Positions 8,511-18,300 of a DNA stretch of 64,000 bases are shown piece by piece. The notes below the pieces were generated by a model. That model saw only the letters and a list, made by a program, of their open reading frames with translations, was not told the DNA's origin and searched no databases. Each line of letters opens with the position of its first letter. The first letter of the stretch is position 1. The stretch covers positions 28,302 to 92,301 of the forward strand of contig JABHEG010000107.1 in the NCBI GenBank assembly GCA_018676675.1, read 5' to 3'. The DNA comes from Lentisphaerota bacterium. Lineage in GTDB: Bacteria > Verrucomicrobiota > Lentisphaeria > Oligosphaerales > JABHEG01. The position numbers and the translations under genes were made by a program.

Positions 8511-8801
8511 ATGGCAGTATCATCGGTCGTAACCGCAGCCTGGGCCACCTTGACGAAGTGTCTTGGGGTGGCGATCATCTTCACCCCGATCGTGCTGATC
8601 ATCTGCGGCACGCTTCTCGTCTTCCTGGTCATGAAGCGCAAGCAGGACCCCAGCGGACCTGGTGACATTGACGAGACCCGCATGATCCAGGAGATGTATC
8701 AGGACATGGGCCGGATGGCCACACGCATAGAGGCGCTGGAAACGATTTTACTCGAGAAGGTCAGGGACGAGGATAAGGAGAGTGGTGATGGGCTCAGCTA
8801 G
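8511..8801 (+). CDS. pspB: PspB-like membrane protein
   Basis: A 96-residue protein with one membrane segment (residues about 16-42, LGVAIIFTPIVLIICGTLL) followed by a charged cytosolic helix containing MYQDMGRMATRIEALETILL. That pattern matches PspB, where the C-terminal helix works with PspC to release PspA inhibition of PspF. It is somewhat longer than enterobacterial PspB (about 74) and the N-terminus is divergent, so position in the operon is important evidence. GAAGG precedes the ATG. Its last 14 bases overlap pspC. Confidence 0.78.
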   Translation: MAVSSVVTAAWATLTKCLGVAIIFTPIVLIICGTLLVFLVMKRKQDPSGPGDIDETRMIQEMYQDMGRMATRIEALETILLEKVRDEDKESGDGLS

Positions 8802-9171
8802 ACGACCAAGCAGGGGACTGTATCGATCACGAAACGGGATGATTCTCGGGGTCTGCCGAGGACTGGCGGATTACCTGGAGGTGAGTCCGTTCTGGCTCAG
8901 GCTCTTCGCGTTTCTGGCGTTTGTCTTCAGTGGGTTCTGGCCGGTCGTGGGGATCTACTTCGTCATGGCTCTGCTGATGCGCCCCGAGCCCGTACTTTCC
9001 TTCACGTCGGAAGGAGATGAAGCATTCTACCACTCCTACGTGCAGAGCCGAGGCACGGCCCTGAGGCGCCTCAAGAAGACATTTGATGATCTCCAGCGCC
9101 GCATTCAGCGGATCGAGACCATCGTGACGTCGCGTGAGTACGACTGGGAGCAGCGCCTGCGCAACGGGTAA
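8788..9171 (+). CDS. pspC: Phage shock protein C (PspC domain)
   Basis: A 127-residue inner-membrane PspC. The family core is plain: RGLYRSRNGMILGVCRGLADYLEVSPFW (given as RGLYRSRNGMILG then VCRGLADYLEVSPFW), followed by a hydrophobic segment (LFAFLAFVFSGFWPVVGIYF) and MALLMRPEP. The C-terminus is a basic helix with RRLKKTFDDLQRRIQRIETIV, similar to the leucine-zipper tail of PspC. ATG 8788 is seven bases after AAGGAG; GTG codons at 8782 and 8785 are less well placed. With PspB it senses membrane stress and recruits PspA. Confidence 0.92.
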   Translation: MGSARRPSRGLYRSRNGMILGVCRGLADYLEVSPFWLRLFAFLAFVFSGFWPVVGIYFVMALLMRPEPVLSFTSEGDEAFYHSYVQSRGTALRRLKKTFDDLQRRIQRIETIVTSREYDWEQRLRNG

Positions 9172-9298
9172 CTGTTCGGCCCCGACATTCCGAAGGCACT
9201 TCTCGTGCCTCCATTCCGCTGGACTCCGCCAAGAGCACCGTTATCCTTACCACATCCGTTCCCCATATGGACCCCGTGGTACTCTCAGGAGACGAGCC

Positions 9299-10312
9299 TT
9301 GGCCGACCCACACTCCCGCTTTGACGCTGCCACCGAGCGCGCCCGCGGCTATGTAACCAGTGGACACCTCACATGTGCTGTCATGGCCGTCGCCGGCCGT
9401 GAGGGAACGCCTCGGATGCAGTGCTTCGGCCAGGACGGGAAGGCTGCCCCCGAGCTCGCGGGCCGGATCTACGCATTGGCATCAATCTCAAAGGCGATTA
9501 CAGGTGTGGCCATCGCCCGGCTTGTCGACCAGGGGAAACTCAGCTACTCCGACCTCATCACCGAACACCTTCCCGACTTCGGCGTCGATGAACGGCGTCG
9601 GACGATGACTATCGGCCAAATCCTCACACACAGCACTGGTCTGCCCGCCCGATTCGCTCCCGATTTTCTCAAACATGGTCTGACCACCGACGCAAGCTAC
9701 CGATTGCTCTGTGAAGATGAGCTCCTGTACTCTCCTGGGACGAACATGCAGTACAGCAGCTACACCTACCAGCTGCTGAATGAGATCGTCGCCCGTCTGC
9801 TCGGACAGAGCATGACCGAGTTCCTCTCCGAAACCGTTCTCAGCCCCTGTGGCATGACTGACACGGGCTTTGCGCCTTCGAGTTGGGACCGCGCCATGCC
9901 CACGATCGACCACCCGGTCCCGATGGGCAAGAAAATGGATGCATACACCGCGATGGAGATGTCCGGCAGCGGGCTATGGTCAACCGCCCAGGATCTGGTT
10001 GCTATGGCACAAGCATACCTTGAGCCTGGCCGTCTGTTCAGCCGGGCGACGTTCGAGCTGGTGACCGCTGCCCAGCCGTCATTGCCACGCTGGAAGACTG
10101 ACCAGTTCAGCAAGCGCACCTGGGGATGGGTGAAGGAAGACCGGCCAGAGTTCACCAGGCAACCCGAAAACGGGTTCTACCATGGTGGCGCGACTGGTAC
10201 GCTGCTCTGGATCGACCCGGCGACAGACCTGATCTTTGTGTTCCTGACCGACCGCTGGGGCTCAGGGAACGAGCATGCCTTTGAGACTCTCGACCGTCTT
10301 TACGGAGCCTGA
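9299..10312 (+). CDS. Beta-lactamase-family serine hydrolase
   Basis: A 337-residue class C beta-lactamase/DD-peptidase/esterase-like enzyme. The catalytic SISK motif is at residues 62-65, a YSS triad motif (in place of YxN) follows at 152-154, and FYHGGATG near residue 300 supplies the third motif. There is no signal peptide, so a cytoplasmic esterase or amidase is more likely than a cell-wall enzyme. The start is TTG at 9299, seven bases after AGGAG at 9287-9291; a longer frame back to 9134 would overlap pspC and gives a non-protein-like N-terminus. It opens a four-gene plus-strand run. Confidence 0.88.
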   Translation: MADPHSRFDAATERARGYVTSGHLTCAVMAVAGREGTPRMQCFGQDGKAAPELAGRIYALASISKAITGVAIARLVDQGKLSYSDLITEHLPDFGVDERRRTMTIGQILTHSTGLPARFAPDFLKHGLTTDASYRLLCEDELLYSPGTNMQYSSYTYQLLNEIVARLLGQSMTEFLSETVLSPCGMTDTGFAPSSWDRAMPTIDHPVPMGKKMDAYTAMEMSGSGLWSTAQDLVAMAQAYLEPGRLFSRATFELVTAAQPSLPRWKTDQFSKRTWGWVKEDRPEFTRQPENGFYHGGATGTLLWIDPATDLIFVFLTDRWGSGNEHAFETLDRLYGA

Positions 10313-10349
10313 GGGACAGTCGTTTGGTGAACCACTGCAGGAGGGAGCA

Positions 10350-12293
10350 ATGAGCATTGAGCGGATCGTGTGTCTGAGAGCGGATGGCCCCGTTCGGCTT
10401 GCAGCCAGGGAACTCCGAAAGAGCCTGGGCAAAGCGACCGACTTGGACTTCCGCGTGGTGCAGCGGAAGCGCTTCAGACCGGACAACAGCACGATTTGGG
10501 TTGGACTCTTCCCTGATGTCGCGGAGGCGGTTCCCACCGATGCCTGCGAGCATGCCTTGGATGACCGGGTCGTCATCGATGTCGGCCCGAATGGAGGCAT
10601 CATCGCAGGAGCGAACCCCAGAAGCGTACTCTTGGGGACCTACCGGTACCTGACGGCGCTGGGGTTCCGTTGGCTGCGTCCCGGGCGAGACGGCGAGCGT
10701 GTCCCCGCGCTCTCCCAGATCCTACCCCAAGTCACGCTCGATGAAACGCCATCGTACCGACACCGCGGCGTGTGCATCGAGGGCGCAGTCAGTCTTGAGC
10801 ACGTCCTTGATACTATCGACTGGATGCCCAAACTCGGCTACAACGCCTATTTCATTCAGTTTCGGGAAGCCTACAATTTCTTCCAACGGTGGTATGAACA
10901 CGAAGGCAACCCGACCATGGCGTCGAAGCCTTTCCCGGTTGAGGAGGCACGGGCATTTACGAGCCAAGCGCGGGAGGCCGTCAAGCGGCGGGGCATGGAT
11001 CTGCACATGGTCGGGCACGGCTGGACATGCGAGCCGTTTGGCATCCCCGGTCCTGGCTGGTTCCAGCACGAAGGGCCTATCCCGGACGCCTCCAAACGGC
11101 TCCTTGCGGAAGTCAATGGCAAGCGCGAGCTGTGGGGAGGCATTGCTCTCAACACGAACCTCTGCTACGGCAACCCGACGACTCGCGAGACGATCACTGA
11201 CGCAATCGTTGAGTACGCCGCTGAAAACGCGGATGTGGATATCATCCATTTCTGGCTCGCAGACGGCAGCAACAACCAGTGTGAGTGCCCCCTGTGCTGC
11301 GACGACCTTCCCGCAGATATGTATGTCACCATGCTCAACGAGTTGGACGCGAAACTCACTGCAGCCGGCCTGGACACACGGATTGTGTTCCTCGTCTACG
11401 TTGACCTGCTGTGGGCGCCAGCCAAGGAACGGATCCGGAACCCGGACCGTTTCATCCTCATGTTTGCCCCGATTACCCGTTCTTACTCGGCGCCTTTCGC
11501 GGTGACCGGGAGTTCAGTTATTGCTCTGCCCCCCTACAATCGCAACAAGCTTCAGTTTCCGCGCGCCCCACAGGTGAACCTGGCCTTTCTTGCCAGCTGG
11601 CAGGAGCAATTCGCCGGCGATAGCTTCGATTTCGACTATCACTTTATGTGGGACCATCACAAAGACCCCGGGCAATTCGCCATGGCTAAGGTCCTACATG
11701 AGGACATGAAACGGCTCCGGGATATCGGGCTGAACGGCATGGTCAGCTGTCAGAATCAACGCGTGTTTTTCCCGACCGGCCTGGGAATGGTGGCGATGGG
11801 GCGAACGCTTTGGGACCGCGACCTGACGTTCAATGAGATTACCGCGGATTATTTCCGTGCCGCGTTCGGGGATCGAGGTCCTGACGTTTCTCGTTACCTG
11901 GAGCGCCTGTCGGACTTGTTTGATCCTCGGTTGATCCGGGGCGAAGCCGACGACGCACAGAGGGCTGCTGCCCCGGGATCATTGACCCAGATTCCCGGCG
12001 TGCTTGATGCCATGGCTGGGGCAATCGAGGCGGGGGCGGATTCAGAGGATCCCTGTGAAGCCCTGTCCTGGCGCTATCTCGCTTCCCATGCCCGGCTCTG
12101 CCGCCAGTTGGCCCGAGCAATGTTCTTGCACTATTCCGGCAGCGAGGATCAAGCGAAGACAGAGGCATGGTCAATGTTCCGCTGGCTGCGGCGCCAGGAA
12201 CGGTATATTCATCGAGCCATTGATGTTTTTGAGTTCCAGGTGACCATTGCCCCCCTGTTCGGCATTTCGAGGGATGACATTCTGGGAAGATAG
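10350..12293 (+). CDS. DUF4838 domain protein, cytoplasmic type
   Basis: A 647-residue protein with an alpha-glucuronidase/GH20-like N-terminal alpha-beta domain (about 1-125, with LAARELRKSLG and NPRSVLLGTYRYLTALGFRW) and a TIM-barrel-like DUF4838 core. The core holds DIIHFWLADGSNNQ and the CECPLC cysteine cluster typical of the family. No signal peptide is present, unlike the two other DUF4838 proteins in this window. GGAGG lies just before ATG 10350. It is 37 bases after the serine hydrolase and 53 before the aminotransferase. Activity is unproven; a glycosidase on uronate-containing oligosaccharide is a reasonable guess. Confidence 0.82.
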   Translation: MSIERIVCLRADGPVRLAARELRKSLGKATDLDFRVVQRKRFRPDNSTIWVGLFPDVAEAVPTDACEHALDDRVVIDVGPNGGIIAGANPRSVLLGTYRYLTALGFRWLRPGRDGERVPALSQILPQVTLDETPSYRHRGVCIEGAVSLEHVLDTIDWMPKLGYNAYFIQFREAYNFFQRWYEHEGNPTMASKPFPVEEARAFTSQAREAVKRRGMDLHMVGHGWTCEPFGIPGPGWFQHEGPIPDASKRLLAEVNGKRELWGGIALNTNLCYGNPTTRETITDAIVEYAAENADVDIIHFWLADGSNNQCECPLCCDDLPADMYVTMLNELDAKLTAAGLDTRIVFLVYVDLLWAPAKERIRNPDRFILMFAPITRSYSAPFAVTGSSVIALPPYNRNKLQFPRAPQVNLAFLASWQEQFAGDSFDFDYHFMWDHHKDPGQFAMAKVLHEDMKRLRDIGLNGMVSCQNQRVFFPTGLGMVAMGRTLWDRDLTFNEITADYFRAAFGDRGPDVSRYLERLSDLFDPRLIRGEADDAQRAAAPGSLTQIPGVLDAMAGAIEAGADSEDPCEALSWRYLASHARLCRQLARAMFLHYSGSEDQAKTEAWSMFRWLRRQERYIHRAIDVFEFQVTIAPLFGISRDDILGR

Positions 12294-12346
12294 CTCACTG
12301 ACAGGACGGACGGGCAGAGAACGCCACGCAGGAGGACATGTAGACT

Positions 12347-13573
12347 ATGAGTACCCTCGCCATTCACGGAGGACAGCCTGTCCGCAAAAGCCCAATCAGT
12401 CCGTCAGGGGAACGGTTCGGGGATGACGAAATCGCCCTGCTGACCGAGGTGATCCGTTCCCAGAAGCTGAACTGCAACGCGGGCACGCGAGTCAAGGAGT
12501 TCTCGAGTGCCTTCGGGCAGTACATCGGTCGGGCTCATTCCTGGATGGTCACATCGGGAACAGCGGCAATTCACGTCGCATTGGGGGCGGCAAACCTGAA
12601 TCCCGGGGACGAAGTAATCACCGCCCCGGTCACCGATATGGGGACGATCTGCCCCATTCTCATGCAGAACGCCATTCCTGTCTTCGCTGACCTGGAGGCG
12701 GGTTCCATGTGTCTTGACCCCGAGGATGTCGTCCGCCGAATCACACCGCGCACGCGCGTCATCATGCCGGTTCACTTCTGTGGGAACGCCTGTAACATGG
12801 AGGCCCTGACCGCTATCGCAGAGGAACACCAGCTCCTCCTCATCGAGGACTGCGCCCAGGCCTTCAATACTGTTTTCGCCGGACGTAAGGTCGGCACGAT
12901 CGGTGATATCGGCTGCTTCAGTCTCAATCAGTCAAAGCACATCTCCTGCGGTGACGGTGGAATCACGGTGACCGATGATCCCGAGCTTGGGGAACGTGTC
13001 CTGCTGTTTTCGGACAAAGCCTGGCCTCGCAGCGGGACTCGACGGGACCACTTGTTTCTAGCCCCGAACTACCGGGTCACGGAACTGCAGGCCGCTGTTG
13101 CTCTCGCCCAGCTCAAGAAGCTCGACGCCATCACAAACACGCGGCGGGATCGAGGGGACCTCATTACGAGCCTGCTGGAAGGGGCTCCGGAAATCGCGCC
13201 CATGCACGTCCGCGAGGGTGATGAGTGCACCTACTGGTTCTATTGGTTCCGGGTGCCTTCGGAGCGACGGAACGAGTACGTGCATGCGCTCAAAGCCGAG
13301 GGCCTCCCGGCAAGCGCAGGGTACATCCCCAAGCCGGTCTACCTCTACGACGTTCTGCGCGAGAAGAAGACGTACGGGGACACCCATTTCCCCTACGGCT
13401 ATGCGCCCTTCCGTGATCCGGAGAACGAGATAGACTATCACGAAGGGCTTTGTCCCGTGGCGGAGCGAGGTCTCACCGAGATGATCCGCTTCGGGCTCAG
13501 TGAATTCTGGACCGAGGACGATGCCCGGGATGCGGCCATCATCATTCGGAAGGTGGCCGAAGCGTTGGCATGA
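12347..13573 (+). CDS. DegT/DnrJ/EryC1/StrS family PLP aminotransferase
   Basis: A 408-residue cytoplasmic enzyme of the sugar-aminotransferase family. The PLP-binding lysine is K197 in SLNQSKHISCGDGG, with D168 in LIEDCAQAF contacting the ring and the SGTAAIHVAL phosphate-binding stretch near residue 70. Family members aminate keto-sugars for surface glycans or act as dehydratases; the glycine-rich IHGGQPVRKSP start is typical of the group clustered with catabolic genes. ATG with AGGAGG upstream. It is third in the run with the hydrolase, DUF4838 and ceramidase-like genes. Exact substrate not readable. Confidence 0.92.
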   Translation: MSTLAIHGGQPVRKSPISPSGERFGDDEIALLTEVIRSQKLNCNAGTRVKEFSSAFGQYIGRAHSWMVTSGTAAIHVALGAANLNPGDEVITAPVTDMGTICPILMQNAIPVFADLEAGSMCLDPEDVVRRITPRTRVIMPVHFCGNACNMEALTAIAEEHQLLLIEDCAQAFNTVFAGRKVGTIGDIGCFSLNQSKHISCGDGGITVTDDPELGERVLLFSDKAWPRSGTRRDHLFLAPNYRVTELQAAVALAQLKKLDAITNTRRDRGDLITSLLEGAPEIAPMHVREGDECTYWFYWFRVPSERRNEYVHALKAEGLPASAGYIPKPVYLYDVLREKKTYGDTHFPYGYAPFRDPENEIDYHEGLCPVAERGLTEMIRFGLSEFWTEDDARDAAIIIRKVAEALA

Positions 13574-13607
13574 TGGGGCATCCGGATGCCCGGGAGATTG
13601 GGGCATC

Positions 13608-13750
13608 GCCCAATGCTATTGACTTTCCCCTGCCACTGCACTGGCGGAGAGGTCGCCGGATGGCACCGCCTCCCACATTGTGTGCTCTGGTAACGTGGGA
13701 GGGGCTGCCACCCCGCGACCCCATCTCCGAGAAAGCTGATAGCATTGGGC
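13608..13750. mobile_element. MITE-like element bounded by 12-bp inverted repeats (family R2, full copy)
   Basis: GCCCAATGCTAT at 13608-13619 and its exact complement ATAGCATTGGGC at 13739-13750 bound a 143-base unit with no coding sequence. The interior includes GAGGTCGCCGGATGGCACCG, CCTCCCACATTGTGTGCTCT and ACGTGGGAGGGGCTGCCA. The interior recurs at 29158-29220 and 30802-30880, and loosely at 55941-56048. A preceding perfect palindrome, GGGCATCCGGATGCCC at 13576-13591, may end the upstream transcript. Confidence 0.6.
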
Positions 13751-13790
13751 ATCCCCCCCCCCTTCACAATGGCAGACAGGAGTACGCGCG

Positions 13791-15086
13791 ATGCTTCATG
13801 CAGGATTCGGTCGGGCCGATATTACACCCATCGATCATCGCGAGACCCTTTACCATCGGCGCGAGGGAATGGCCGACGTCGAAACCCCGATAAGGGATCC
13901 GCTCCTTGCGCGCTGCACTGTATTCCGCGATGGCGAGAGAGTAGCCGTCTGGCTGACGCTGGATGTGCTCTGCGTCGATACGTGTCTGCGCGGGCGCATC
14001 AGTGATGCCCTGGCCAAGGCAAATCTGCGCACGGACGCCCTGACCGTCTGCGCGACCCATACCCACACTGCCCCATCGATCATTTCCTTCCACAGCCGCC
14101 ACCCGACCCACGAGGAGACGCTTCAGCGTGTCGTTACAGGATCCGTCGCGGCAGTTGCCCAGGCGGTCTCTGATCTGGTGCCCTGCGAACTCGCTGCCGG
14201 GACCGCCTCCGTGGCCATCAACGTCAATCGTCGCGAGATCGGCCGCATGCGCGCGGTCAATGACTTGGCCGCGCCGTCGGGGCTCGTTGATCCGCTCGTG
14301 CACGTACTGCGGATTTCGCAGTCGGGGTCGGCCCGAGTCGGTCTGATGGTGAACTACACGGCGCACCCCCTGACGATGGCCAGGGACGTTCCGCTGATCT
14401 CCGCTGACTTCCCGGGACAGGCTATGCAGCAACTGGAGTCCACGGTGAGCATCGCTCATGCGCAGTTCCTGCAAGGCTGTGCCGGGAATGTGAACGTCAA
14501 GATCAGCGGGGGTGAGCAGGAAGCAGCACGCGCCGGCGAACTCCTGGCCAAGGGTGTTCTCACCGCCGTGGACGCCGCAACGCCGTGTGGAGCAGCAGCG
14601 TTCGATGTGTCGGAACGGGTCGTGCAACTGCCTTGGCAGGCGCCTCCGCCTCTCGATGAAGCTCGGGCGCTCCTGGCCAAGGCTCAGGCCGGGGAGCCGC
14701 TGCCTGACATCGGTGGCGGGGAGATTGCATTGGACTGGGCCGAAGCCCTGCACCAAACGCTCCAGGCCGGTCCCCCTCCTGCCTACGCCCGTGTGCTCGT
14801 CCAGGCGCTCTGTTTGGGCGATGTGGTGCTTCTTGCTCTGCCTGGTGAAGTCTTCGTCGAGATCGGCCGACAGATTCGCGAGCGCACCGAGGCGGGGCGG
14901 CTTCTCATCGCCGCCTACGCCAACAGTGACGAGGTGGGGTACGTCCCCACGGCATCTGCGTTCCCCGAAGGCGGGTACGAAGTCGATGTGGCGCCCTGTT
15001 ACTACGGTCTCTTCAAGCTCGCCCCGGAGTGCGAGGGCGTTCTCGTGGAGGCGGGAGTTGCGTGCGTGGAAGATGTCTTGCGGTGA
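13791..15086 (+). CDS. Neutral/alkaline ceramidase N-terminal-domain-like protein
   Basis: A 431-residue protein resembling the zinc-binding N-terminal domain of neutral ceramidases. It starts FGRADITPI, has CATHTHTAPS with H90 and H92, NYTAHPLTMARD with H192, and FLQGCAGNVN; these are the expected metal-site regions. The C-terminal half includes LALPGEVFVEIG and YANSDEVGYVPT. It lacks a signal peptide and the C-terminal immunoglobulin-like domain of true ceramidases, so lipid hydrolysis is not assured; many such proteins lie in carbohydrate loci. A second homologue is at 49593-50873. ATG follows a weak GACAGGAG site. Confidence 0.85.
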   Translation: MLHAGFGRADITPIDHRETLYHRREGMADVETPIRDPLLARCTVFRDGERVAVWLTLDVLCVDTCLRGRISDALAKANLRTDALTVCATHTHTAPSIISFHSRHPTHEETLQRVVTGSVAAVAQAVSDLVPCELAAGTASVAINVNRREIGRMRAVNDLAAPSGLVDPLVHVLRISQSGSARVGLMVNYTAHPLTMARDVPLISADFPGQAMQQLESTVSIAHAQFLQGCAGNVNVKISGGEQEAARAGELLAKGVLTAVDAATPCGAAAFDVSERVVQLPWQAPPPLDEARALLAKAQAGEPLPDIGGGEIALDWAEALHQTLQAGPPPAYARVLVQALCLGDVVLLALPGEVFVEIGRQIRERTEAGRLLIAAYANSDEVGYVPTASAFPEGGYEVDVAPCYYGLFKLAPECEGVLVEAGVACVEDVLR

Positions 15087-15102
15087 ACGGTCGGGGCGAA
15101 GA

Positions 15103-15261
15103 CCGCCGTACAAAAGAATCGGGCGGCATCGTCTGCTTGTACGCCGCACGGCCCCCCGGGCGGCATTTTCTGCTGGCGGCTGGAGGGCCATCCGCCGTAC
15201 AAAAGAATCGGGCGGCATTTTCTGCTGGCGGCTGGAGGGCCATCCGCCGTACAAGAAGCGG
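15103..15261. repeat. Tandem 52-bp repeat plus half unit (family R3)
   Basis: Two copies of a 52-base unit lie at 15158-15209 and 15210-15261, each running from GGGCGGCATTTTCTGC through GGCTGGAGGGCCATCCGC to GTACAA. A half unit, CGTACAAAAGAATCGGG, is at 15103-15129. The portion 15139-15178 recurs at 24987-25026 with 38 of 40 bases identical. It fills the space between two convergent genes. Confidence 0.8.
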
Positions 15262-15267
15262 GACTTT

Positions 15268-15297
15268 CCGTCAGAGCCCTGACCAACGGGAGGGGGC
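15268..15297 (-). repeat. Dispersed 30-bp repeat (family R1)
   Basis: The 30 bases beginning CCGTCAGAGCCCTGACC and ending ACGGGAGGGGGC are identical to 19397-19426. In reverse orientation the same sequence, with minor changes, is inside the tandem array at 46887-47056. This copy lies just past the stop of the heparinase-like gene and the other copy just before its start, so the gene is flanked by direct copies. Confidence 0.8.
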
Positions 15298-15300
15298 ACT

Positions 15301-18300
15301 CTACTTTGCGTTCCATTCCCAGGCTGTTGGGATGGTGACAGTGTCGCCGACTTGGACGTCGTAATAGAGCAGCGGATCACCCTCGTGGAAGCCTACACTG
15401 CTCTTCACGTGCAGGGCCATCGGTTGCCCATACACGGCCTTGTCCAGAGTCGTTCGCGCGCCTTTCCCATTGGTCATGAGCTTCCCGTCGAAGAACCCGG
15501 GATTCGTTCGTCCGACGACCGAGCGGCAGTACTCATGTGGGATGTCGGTCTCGATCCGTCGCTCGCTCAGGATTTGGTGGACACGTCCCCGCCCGAGGAG
15601 CATGGGCTGTGTCCCAAGGTCGATACGACATCCGGTGCCCGTGGGTGTACTGCCGTAGATTCGGTACGCGGTCTGCCTGGAGTATCCGGGGCGGTCGACG
15701 TACACACATGGGGCAATCGCTTGTGCCGGTAACGTTGAATCGATCTCGATCCAGCGGCTGTCGTAGTCGAGAGCTGTGATGGTTCCGCGCAGCAAGCCCA
15801 GTTCCGGCCCGATCCGTCGCTCACCAAGTTTGACATCCCATGCCCCATGCGTAGCCACCGTCTGCAATTCACCATTGTGGATCGCGAGAAACACGAATGC
15901 CCCACGCCACTGCAGCGTGCCGGCGCTCGTTTCTGCCGTCCAACGGTCGCCTGAGCGCTCGGCCGAGAACGTGTATTCGTCACGGCCGTTTCGCTGGACA
16001 TGGATGCCGACCGGGGTGACATCTCCGGCTGGTCCGGAGACCGGGACGCGCGCAGCGGATGTGACCAGGGCCGTCGCATCGGCCGCCTTGTCCCCCGTGC
16101 GCTCTTCCCAGGGGATGAGCGAGATTGATGAGATGCCTACATAGTAGCTCGTGCCTTTGGCCATTCGGAACGTCATTCGGTGTTTCCCGGCCGTGAGTTG
16201 CTGGCGGCCGAAGGACACCGCAATCGGTCCGCGGATGCCATCGCTCGTGGCGTTGACAGGCTCTCCCAATTGGCGTCCGTCAAGGTTTACCGTGACTGTG
16301 CCGTAACTCGAGGCGTTCAGGATGCGGGTTACTACCTCATAGTCTCCTGTGGCCTTTACATCGATCTCAAACGTCATGAAATCCCCGGGGGCTGTTCCTT
16401 TCAGGAGCACAATATCCAGCGCGCCGATGTGCTTGATCTCAGGGGTGTGGTCGACGACGCTGCCGAGGAGCACGTGGCTTGGGATTCCTGGATCTGCCAG
16501 GGGCCGCGCATAGGGCTCCATTACCGTGGCAAATGCACTCACCAGCCCTTCCGTATCCTGCTGTCGGCGAGCGAGCAGGTACGTCGCTTTGCGGTGGCGG
16601 GGATAGAGCCCTGGGGCCTTAGCTACGATCGCGGTCGTCCCGGGCTCGGGGAGACAGTGGACGCGCAGGTGGGCATCGTTCCGACCGGAGATACTGAAGT
16701 CAAGCTCAAATGGAGCTTTGGCTTCACCCCGGCGGGCGTCGTAGAAGAACCCGTATCCTGTTCCGGGCGGAGGATTCCAGTACGGTCTGTTGGGATAGCC
16801 CTTTATGTCACCGTCCGGGCCCTGCCGCTCACCCCAGGCGTGCTCAAGGCCTGCCAGAGAGCCGTCCGCTTCGGGGCCCAGCACAATCCCTCGGGGCACG
16901 ACATCTTGAGTCTGCACACCGACGATATAGTCATGTTGCGTCCCGCCGCGAACCCGGAATATGTCGACGAGGTACTGGTCCTTTCCTTTGCCGACCAGTG
17001 CCACGGTCCGGTGATACTGAGTCACGTTTTGGAGCGCATAGCTCAACGGTGAGTCCGCGGACATAATCTTCACGCTCGGGAGCGCGGCGAACAGGTAGGC
17101 GCTCCCTCCTGAGCCGCCTTGCTGGCTTGCCTCGTTGACGGCCACGAGTGTGTGTGAGGCCGTCTGACTGCCCCAGCCTACCTGGGTATGCGTGCTTCCC
17201 AGGCCGTAGCCGATTTCGTAGGTCTGCTGCCATCCTCTGCCGTAGTAGATCAGCCCCAGGTCGTCTCGGTCGCCATGGTTGAGCGAGGGACCGAACCGCA
17301 GCAGTGCAGCCTGGGCGTCCGTGTCAGTGCCGTCGCGCAGAATGCCGATTCCCTTCTGCCCAAGGAGCCACGAACCGAACAGTCGCTCCCGGAGATCCGG
17401 CGAGAGGGAGGTCTGGTCCGTTACCGGGATGGGATCCGCGTTGTACAGCAACCAGCGCTTGTTTCGAGCTGCTTTCCTGGCCTCGCCCACATTGCCGTTC
17501 GCCAACCAAGTGAGTATTTGCCCAAACTCCTGTTTGGCCGGCCCTGTGCAGCCGCGGTAGAGCCACTCGGCGTAGCTATAATCAGCAGGTGAGTGTGGGA
17601 TGCTCTTGGGCAATCGAAAGCTGTTGTCTGGTCCGCAATCACCGAAATTGGGGCTGTGACCTGCGCAGTCCATGACCAGATCCGGCAGGTAGAAGAAGCT
17701 GCGCATTCGCGGGTCGGTGAAGAGGTCGACACCGTTTGGCCGGGCTTCACTTCGCCAGTTTCGGAGAGGCTCAACAAAGGTCAGATACAGGTTGCGCGCG
17801 TGTAGGGCATAGCCCAGAGCAGTCTCGTAGTAACGCCCGTCTCGGTCGCAGTTGTTCGCCAGCATCGCGTAGATCGAGTACGGACTGCTGACTGCGTTCT
17901 CGACGTACTCAGGGATTCCCAGCAGAGCGCCTACAGCCAACGCTCCGCGCATGTAGTCGGCATGGCCGTTATGAAGCATGCCTTTGAAGGTGTGTTTGTA
18001 GCAGTAGGCGGCTCCGTCCTGCATCAGGTTCAGATCAATGTTCTCACGCCGCGTCATACCCGGCCAGGATTGCCCTTCGGCATCGGCTGTCCCGACCGCC
18101 CGTTTCTGCTGCGTGGGCCCGTCGGGCGCACGTTCCTCAAGGGCGGGGCGGAGCGACGGCTTGTCCAGAGCGGCACTTGAGTAGATCAGGTCATGAGCTT
18201 CGACGAAAACCACGAGGGTGCGGGCCACTTGGTACCAGGGCCTGGCAAACCGCCCTGACGGCGGGCGGCTCGGGTAGTCCCATGAGCCGGCCGTTGATTC

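Noticed and set aside
9194..9210. AGGCAC-TTCTC-GTGCCT hairpin after pspC as a rho-independent terminator
   Set aside because: The stem is only six base pairs and is not followed by a T-tract, so evidence is too weak to list as a terminator.
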